Shown one piece after another: positions 13,699 to 17,782 of a DNA stretch of 17,782 bases (position 1 is the stretch's first letter; every line of letters starts with the position of its first letter). Source of the DNA: CAYWTX01 sp964461295. GTDB taxonomy: Bacteria > Planctomycetota > Phycisphaerae > SM23-33. The notes under the pieces are model-generated. The model had not been told where the DNA came from and searched no databases. It was given only the letters and a program-made list of their open reading frames with translations. Position numbers and translations under genes: made by a program. The stretch is from assembly GCA_964461295.1 (NCBI GenBank), contig CAYWTX010000607.1:1-17782 (forward strand), in the 5' to 3' direction.

Positions 13699-15495
13699 AT
13701 GAACCGCACGAAGCTCATCTGCCCCCTGACTTCGTCCGATGTGGCCGCGATGCGGCGCGACATGGACGCCGCCGCGAGCCGCGGCGCCGACGTCGTCGAG
13801 TTGCGGCTGGACTTCCTCGCCGCGCCGCCGACCGAAGCGGACCTGCGGCGGCTGCTCGCCCGCCCGCGACCGCCGGCGATCGTCACGTACCGCCCGCGGC
13901 GCGAGGGCGGGCGCCATGAGGGCGACGAGACCGCCCGCTTGCACACGCTGCAACTCGCCTCCGAACTGGGGGCCGAATGGCTCGACATCGAGATGGACGT
14001 CCCGGCCGCGTCGCGCCCGCGGGGGGCGAGGATCATCCTGAGCCACCACGACTTCGGGAGGTGCCCGCCGGACCTGGACGGCATCTTCGCCTCACTGCGC
14101 GGCGAACGACCCGCCGTGGCGAAGGTCGCCTTCGCCGCCTCCGGGCCGGAAGACGCCTTCCGCGCGCTGGACCAGATTCACGCTTGCGAGGGACCAACAG
14201 AGCCGGGGCGTGTCGCCCCGGTCGCTTCCAAACCGGGGACCGCTTCCGAGCGTGTCGCCCCGGTCGCTCCCAAACCGGGGACCGCCTCCGAGCGTGTCGC
14301 CCCGGTCGCTCCCAAACCGGGTACCGCCTCCGAGCGTGTCGCCCCGGTCGCTTCCGTACGCGGAACCGCTGACAATGCGAATGCTCCCTCGCCGGGCGAC
14401 ACCGTCGCCCTGGCCATGGGCGAACCGGGCGTGCCCAGCCGCATCCTCGCCGCCAAGTTCGGCGCGTTCGGCACGTTCGCGGCCTTGTCGCACGGGGCCG
14501 AGTCGGCGCCGGGACAACCCGCGCTGGAGGAGATGCGCTCGCTGTATCGCTGGGACCGCGTCGGGCCCGCGACGGCCGTGTTCGGCGTCGTCGGCTGCCC
14601 CGTCGCCCACTCGATGAGTCCGGCCATTCACAACGCCGCGTTCTCGGCCGCGGGGGTGGACGGCGTCTACCTGCCGCTGCTGGTGCAGCCGGGCGCCGGC
14701 GCGTTCGGGCGGCTGATGGACGGCATCCTGGGGCGGCCCTGGCTGGGTTGGCGCGGGCTGAGCGTGACGATCCCGCACAAGGAGAACGCCCTGGCGTACG
14801 TGGGCGCCGGCCGCTGCGAGGAACTGGCCCGGCGGATCGGCGCGATCAACACGATCACCCTCGGCCCCGGGGGCCAACTGCGGGGCGACAACACCGACTA
14901 CGCCGCCGCCATGGACGCCCTGTGCGCGGGAATGGCCAAAACCAGGGACGCGCCGGGGTTTCCGGCCGGAGGAAAGCATTGGGTTGGCGAGGGGATCCAT
15001 TCTTCCGGCCGAGAACCGGGGCGCGTCCCTGGTTTTGGCGGGCGCGGCGTCGCCCTGCTCGGCGCCGGCGGCGTGGCGAGGGCCATCCTGGCCGCCTTAC
15101 GCCACCACGGCGCCGACGTCACCGTCTACAACCGCACGCTGGAGCGGGCCGCCAAACTGGCCGAGGAGTTCGGCGCACGCGCCGCCGGCGCCGACCGCCT
15201 GGACGCCATCGATCAGGAAATCGTCATCAACTGCACGTCGGTCGGCATGCACCCGCACGTCGAGCAGTCGCCGCTGCCGGCGATCCCCCCGGCCGTGCGC
15301 GTCGTCTTCGAGACGATCTACAACCCCGTCGAGACGCTGCTGCTGCGCCAGGCCCGCCAGGCGGGCTGCACCTGCATCAGCGGCCTGGAGATGTTCGTCA
15401 ACCAGGGCGTGGCGCAGTTCGAGATCTGGACCGGCCGGGCCGCCCCGCGCGACGTGATGCGCCGCGTGGTGATGGACCGTCTGGGTGCGAAATGA
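13699..15495 (+). CDS. aroDE: bifunctional type I 3-dehydroquinate dehydratase / shikimate dehydrogenase
   Basis: This 598-residue fusion covers two shikimate-pathway steps: dehydroquinate to dehydroshikimate, then NADPH-dependent reduction to shikimate. The AroD half (1 to about 280) keeps ELRLD (Glu34), TYRPRREGG (Arg65), catalytic His117 in SHHDF, Schiff-base Lys142 in VAKVAF, Arg248 in MGEPGVPSRI, and APGQ. The AroE half (about 290-598) keeps SMSPAIHN, Lys361 in TIPHKEN, Asp400 in GDNTD, nucleotide loop GAGGVARA (from about 456), YNRT, NCTSVGM, YNPVET and GLEMFVNQG. Two insertions interrupt it: a 42-bp tandem repeat (residues about 171-226) between the Schiff-base lysine and the next AroD motif, and a hairpin-coded stretch (about 414-446) just before the AroE nucleotide-binding loop. 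All visible catalytic residues remain, so activity is plausible. AroDE fusions are known in plants, chlamydiae and planctomycetes. GGGGTGA lies 8 bases before the ATG. Confidence 0.93.
   Translation: MNRTKLICPLTSSDVAAMRRDMDAAASRGADVVELRLDFLAAPPTEADLRRLLARPRPPAIVTYRPRREGGRHEGDETARLHTLQLASELGAEWLDIEMDVPAASRPRGARIILSHHDFGRCPPDLDGIFASLRGERPAVAKVAFAASGPEDAFRALDQIHACEGPTEPGRVAPVASKPGTASERVAPVAPKPGTASERVAPVAPKPGTASERVAPVASVRGTADNANAPSPGDTVALAMGEPGVPSRILAAKFGAFGTFAALSHGAESAPGQPALEEMRSLYRWDRVGPATAVFGVVGCPVAHSMSPAIHNAAFSAAGVDGVYLPLLVQPGAGAFGRLMDGILGRPWLGWRGLSVTIPHKENALAYVGAGRCEELARRIGAINTITLGPGGQLRGDNTDYAAAMDALCAGMAKTRDAPGFPAGGKHWVGEGIHSSGREPGRVPGFGGRGVALLGAGGVARAILAALRHHGADVTVYNRTLERAAKLAEEFGARAAGADRLDAIDQEIVINCTSVGMHPHVEQSPLPAIPPAVRVVFETIYNPVETLLLRQARQAGCTCISGLEMFVNQGVAQFEIWTGRAAPRDVMRRVVMDRLGAK
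14203..14376 (+). repeat. 42-bp tandem repeat (about 3.5 copies) inserted in the AroD half
   Basis: Units run 14209-14250, 14251-14292 and 14293-14334, differing at a few positions, and a fourth (14335-14376) matches for about 22 bases then diverges. Each unit is exactly 14 codons, coding RVAPVAPKPGTASE or a variant. Each unit contains an inverted repeat, CCCCGGT-9 bases-ACCGGGG, imperfect in the third and lost in the fourth. The left boundary carries a perfect 8-bp hairpin around TGT (CCGGGGCG at 14203-14210, CGCCCCGG at 14214-14221). It sits where normal dehydroquinases have a short loop. Confidence 0.93.
14936..15038. repeat. 103-nt palindromic element inside the AroE half
   Basis: The two 35-base arms, 14936-14970 and 15004-15038, pair at 31 of 35 positions. 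The outermost 19 pairs (14936-14954 with 15020-15038) are perfect. The 33-base loop lies between. The frame stays open throughout and codes about 34 residues including TRDAPGFPAGGKHW and GREPGRVPGF. Compared with E. coli AroE, the distance from the GDNTD motif to the nucleotide-binding glycines is about 31 residues longer, matching the element's size. It looks like an in-frame mobile palindrome. Confidence 0.9.
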
Positions 15496-16616
15496 CCCGC
15501 CGCGAATCGCTCATCGCGCTGTACGCCGACGTGTTCGCCGGACGCACCGACTACATCCCACTCATCGTCTCGCCGCCGTGCCCCGGCCCGCCCAGCCGCG
15601 AGCAGCTTTGGAGCGACCCCGAGGCCGCGTTCGCCAAGGCGGCCGCCGCGATGGCGCCCAAACTCGCCGTCGACAGCGACTGGGTGCCCAGCGTCAACCA
15701 CGGCATGTACCAGTGCGTGACGATCCCCCGGCTGTACGGCGCCCGGATCCAGTTCCTCGGCGATGGGTCGGACCCCGTGCCCGAGCCGGTGTTCGGCTCG
15801 GCCGACGAGGCCGCCGGCGCCCCGCGCCCCGCCGCGGCGGGCGCCGTCGTGGAAGAGGTGCTGGCCGTGGCGGCCGCCGCGCGCCGCGGCCTGCCCGAGG
15901 GGTGGGCGCTTTCGTTTCCCGCTTCGGCCTCGCCGCTGGACCTCGCCCAACTGCTGCTGGGCGGCGAGGAGTTCCTCGTCGCCTGCATGACCGACGCCGA
16001 CGCCGTCGCCGCGTTCCTCGACAGCCTGACGACGCTGTTCATCGAGGTGACGAAACTCGTGCGCGATGCGATGCGCGAGCAAACCGGCGCCCTCCCAGAA
16101 CCCAACCGTGGCGACACGCCACGGCTCCGTGGGACTTCGGATGCATGGACCGGCGCCGTGACAAACCGCGGGATGCACTTCCCCGGCCTGCGTCTACCGG
16201 CCGACAGCATCGTCAACATGTCGCCCGACCTGATCCGTCGGCTCGCCCTGCCGGTGATCGAGCGCCTCGCCTCCGCGCTGGGGCCGATCTGCCTGCACTT
16301 CTGCACGTCGCCGGCCCCGGCTGCGCACGTCCTGCCCGTGCTGCTGGAGACCGGCTGCGTGCTGGCCGTGGACAACTGGCAGGGGTCGGAGGTGTTCTGG
16401 GGTCCGGGCGCCCCGGCCGCGACGCAGAGCCGCATCGCGATCGTCGGCGACAGCGACCTGTCCACGCCCCGATTGATGGACGAGTTCCTCGCCGCCCCCG
16501 CCGTGCGCGACGTGCCGCGCCGCGGGGGCCGAGGCATCGTCCGCGCCACGCCCGCGGCGTCGGTCGAGGAGGGACGCGCGATCCACGCGGAATGGCGCAG
16601 GCGGTTTGGGCGCTGA
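15492..16616 (+). CDS. uroporphyrinogen decarboxylase (URO-D)-family protein
   Basis: The 374-residue product resembles the broad URO-D superfamily, which includes heme-pathway HemE and corrinoid-dependent methyltransferases such as MtaA-type proteins. Supporting segments are the N-terminal SLIALYADVFAGRTDYIPL and the C-terminal barrel strands ICLHFCTSPAPAAHVLPVLLETGCVLAVDNW, followed by a glycine/aspartate loop (IAIVGDSDL). The HemE active-site motif RQAGRYLPEY is absent, so it is probably not the heme enzyme, and its substrate is unknown. The ATG overlaps the AroDE stop (ATGA, 15492-15495), implying translational coupling. No strong ribosome binding site precedes it, which fits coupling. 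Residues about 204-225 (LPEPNRGDTPRLRGTSDA region) coincide with a perfect DNA palindrome and look inserted. Family-level call only. Confidence 0.65.
   Translation: MTRRESLIALYADVFAGRTDYIPLIVSPPCPGPPSREQLWSDPEAAFAKAAAAMAPKLAVDSDWVPSVNHGMYQCVTIPRLYGARIQFLGDGSDPVPEPVFGSADEAAGAPRPAAAGAVVEEVLAVAAAARRGLPEGWALSFPASASPLDLAQLLLGGEEFLVACMTDADAVAAFLDSLTTLFIEVTKLVRDAMREQTGALPEPNRGDTPRLRGTSDAWTGAVTNRGMHFPGLRLPADSIVNMSPDLIRRLALPVIERLASALGPICLHFCTSPAPAAHVLPVLLETGCVLAVDNWQGSEVFWGPGAPAATQSRIAIVGDSDLSTPRLMDEFLAAPAVRDVPRRGGRGIVRATPAASVEEGRAIHAEWRRRFGR
16106..16124. repeat. perfect 8-bp-stem palindrome inside the URO-D-family gene
   Basis: CCGTGGCG-ACA-CGCCACGG reads as CCGTGGCG-TGT-CGCCACGG on the other strand. 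That is the same architecture as CCGGGGCG-TGT-CGCCCCGG at 14203-14221, with compensating changes in both arms. It codes NRGDTPRLRG within a linker-like stretch of the protein and keeps the frame open. Confidence 0.8.
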
Positions 16617-16643
16617 TCGCGGATGCGGGCGCGCACGTGCGTG

Positions 16644-16790
16644 CGTGCCGGGGGCGAAGCCCGTCTTGAACTGGTTCCACAGTTCGGGGGGTTGGTTGCC
16701 CACGTCCCAGTGGTTGTGCTTGTCGCGCGGCGAGAGGTGCCGCGCCTTGCTGCGGCTGAGCAGAGGCGGAGGCACTTCAGCATCACCCAG
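16644..16790 (-). pseudogene. possible decayed coding fragment, minus strand
   Basis: Read on the minus strand, 49 codons from 16790 to 16644 give protein-like sequence (DAEVPPPLL, then SPRDKHNHWDVGNQPPELWN, then QFKTGFAPGT) with nearly all codons ending in G or C and many Trp, His, Asn and Asp residues, unlike the Arg/Ala/Pro-only composition of antisense frames elsewhere. It has no start, no ribosome site and no stop of its own, running on into the antisense of the URO-D-family gene. It could be the tail of a lost gene. A short GDAEV segment recalls the DGH-E box of planctomycete prepilin-like proteins, but that link is weak. Confidence 0.35.
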
Positions 16791-16803
16791 CCGCGCTGCC
16801 CGG

Positions 16804-16830
16804 GAAACCGGGGCGTGTACGCGCCGTTTC
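16804..16830. repeat. intergenic imperfect palindrome sharing a core with the coding palindromes
   Basis: GAAAC at 16804-16808 pairs with GTTTC at 16826-16830, and internal GG/CC and GCG/CGC blocks close on TGTA, with one bulged base and one mismatch. Its core CCGGGGCGTGT (16808-16818) is identical to 14203-14213 and differs by one base from 15016-15026. Confidence 0.5.
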
Positions 16831-16909
16831 GCGCGCCGGCTCGGGGGGGCTGGGGGGGCGCCAACGGGGTCTGTCTTGTCGAACCCGCTCCCCTCGCCCT
16901 TTCGGTGCG

Positions 16910-16938
16910 TTGACCGTCGCGAGCGTTGGGGATACACT
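16910..16938 (+). promoter_or_regulatory. candidate sigma70-type promoter for the isocitrate dehydrogenase gene
   Basis: TTGACC (16910-16915, four to five of six to consensus) and TACACT (16933-16938, four of six) are separated by the ideal 17 bases. The predicted start lies about 25 bases before the ATG at 16972, leaving room for the strong ribosome binding site. Confidence 0.45.
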
Positions 16939-16971
16939 TCCGCCTCCACGAACGGACGGAAGGAACTCCCG

Positions 16972-17782
16972 ATGGCGAAGTACACGGCGACGTTGATTCG
17001 CGGCGACGGAACGGGGCCTGAACTGGCCGAGGCGGCCCGGCGATGCGTCGACGCGGCCCTGGCCGCCGCAGGCGGCGGCAGCATCGACTGGAAGGTCCGC
17101 GAGGCCGGCGTGGACATCCTGGCGACGGCCGGCACGCCCCTGCCCGAGGAGACCCTCGCCTCGGCGCGGGCCACCAACGCCACGCTCAAGGCCCCCATCA
17201 CCACACCCATCGGCGGCGGCTTCCGCTCGGTGAACGTCGCCCTGCGCCAGGCCCTGGACCTGTTCGCCTGCGTCCGCCCCTGCAAGAGCTACCCCGGCGT
17301 CCGCAGCCACTACCGCAACATCGACCTCGTCCTCGTGCGCGAGAACGTGGAAGACCTCTACGCCGGCGTCGAGTTCGAGGCCGGCAAGCCCGCCACGGCT
17401 GAGCTCATCGGGTTCATCAACCGCATCGCGACCGACAAGAAAATCAGGACCGGCGCGGACACCACCGGCATTTCCATCAAGCCCATCAGCGTGGAAAACT
17501 CCCGGCGGATCGTCCGCTACGCCTTCGAGTACGCGCGCCGAGAAGGGCGGAAAAGGGTCACAGGGGTTCACAAAGCCAACATCATGAAGTTCACAGGAGG
17601 TCTTTTCCAGGAGGTCTTCAGGAAGATCTCCAAGGAGTACCCGGACATCAGATCGGACGAGCGCCTCGTCGACAACATGTGCATGCAGCTCGTGAAGAAG
17701 CCCGAGGAGTACGACGTCATCGTAACGACGAACCTGTTCGGGGACATCCTATCGGATCTCACGGCTGGCCTTGCAGGCGGAC
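16972..17782 (+). CDS. icd: isocitrate dehydrogenase (partial, runs off the right edge)
   Basis: 270 codons of an isocitrate/isopropylmalate dehydrogenase-family enzyme are present; the C-terminus lies beyond the window. In the TCA cycle it oxidatively decarboxylates isocitrate to 2-oxoglutarate. Substrate-site features are visible: Ser and Asn in RSVNVALRQ, FACVRP, VRENVEDLYAGVE with its Arg and Tyr, Lys in VHKANIMKF, and metal-binding Asp in NLFGDILSD. The SxN pattern favours isocitrate over isopropylmalate, and overall it resembles the Thermus/Rickettsia-type enzymes. The cofactor-selective C-terminal residues are not in the window, so NAD versus NADP is undecided. GGAAGGA at 16958-16964 fixes the start. 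Codon use changes along the gene: from about 17420 on, A- or T-ending codons and AGG/AGA arginines become more frequent than in the first 140 codons. Confidence 0.9.
   Translation, partial: MAKYTATLIRGDGTGPELAEAARRCVDAALAAAGGGSIDWKVREAGVDILATAGTPLPEETLASARATNATLKAPITTPIGGGFRSVNVALRQALDLFACVRPCKSYPGVRSHYRNIDLVLVRENVEDLYAGVEFEAGKPATAELIGFINRIATDKKIRTGADTTGISIKPISVENSRRIVRYAFEYARREGRKRVTGVHKANIMKFTGGLFQEVFRKISKEYPDIRSDERLVDNMCMQLVKKPEEYDVIVTTNLFGDILSDLTAGLAGG

Larger units (their letters stand above)
16617..16971. other. intergenic region upstream of the isocitrate dehydrogenase gene
   Basis: These 355 bases hold no supported intact gene. They contain a probable minus-strand coding remnant (16644-16790), an imperfect palindrome (16804-16830), G6 and two G7 runs (16686-16691, 16843-16849, 16852-16858) that could form G-quadruplexes or slip, and a candidate promoter (16910-16938) for the dehydrogenase. 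A 96-codon open frame on the plus strand (16623-16913) has no coding character. Confidence 0.6.

Noticed and set aside
13692..13919. Alternative ATG at 13692 for the AroDE gene
   Set aside because: It is in a different frame. The frame from 13699 carries the dehydroquinase motifs and has GGGGTGA at a suitable distance.
16629..16652. Alternating GC/GT-rich stretch after the URO-D-family gene considered as a terminator
   Set aside because: Pairing depends largely on G-T wobbles and there is no T-run, so it is not convincing.
16623..16913. 96-codon plus-strand frame between the URO-D-family and isocitrate dehydrogenase genes
   Set aside because: No ribosome site, no recognisable motifs, passes through G-runs and ends just before the candidate promoter. 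The opposite strand looks more protein-like over part of it.

Overview
The window is high-GC DNA with strong G/C preference at third codon positions. It most likely comes from a planctomycete-like bacterium (Planctomycetota, perhaps a Phycisphaerae-type lineage). This placement is an inference from the gene content: a GldA/GldF/GldG-like ABC cluster ending in a DUF4340 protein, a fused AroD-AroE enzyme, a large FAD-dependent oxidoreductase and a URO-D-family protein. No rRNA or marker gene is present to confirm it. I saw no tRNA, CRISPR array, transposase or phage gene.

Layout. The left part (18-4676) lies on the minus strand. A 936-residue FAD-dependent oxidoreductase with two successive dinucleotide-binding halves is followed by an L-fucose isomerase-family enzyme. 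A 490-base divergent intergenic region (4677-5166) carries candidate promoters in both directions. From 5167 everything with good support is on the plus strand. The run 5167-12557 is an ABC-2 export system: ATPase, six-helix permease, a very large GldG-like membrane protein with an inserted helical region, and a membrane-anchored protein with about five DUF4340-like repeats. A secreted protein of unknown function follows (12637-13584), then a bifunctional 3-dehydroquinate dehydratase/shikimate dehydrogenase (13699-15495) overlapping by 4 bases with a URO-D-family gene (15492-16616). The window ends inside an isocitrate dehydrogenase gene (from 16972) behind its own candidate promoter.

The most unusual signal is a set of palindromic or hairpin-forming DNA elements between about 13.0 and 16.9 kb. 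Four lie in frame inside coding sequences. The clearest are a 103-nt hairpin in the AroE half (19 perfect base pairs at its base) and a 42-bp tandem repeat of about 3.5 copies in the AroD half. Smaller palindromes lie in the URO-D-family gene and possibly in the secreted-protein gene, and a related one is intergenic. They add extra peptide without breaking the frames and leave the visible catalytic motifs intact. This resembles the in-frame palindromic elements described in Rickettsia, but the sequences here are different, and I infer a separate dispersed family.

A second repeat class is an octamer, SGTTRACT, in tandem arrays at two intergenic sites 7.4 kb apart (6177-6248 and 13579-13602). 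Other points are a probable decayed minus-strand coding fragment at 16644-16790 and a change in codon use within the isocitrate dehydrogenase gene.
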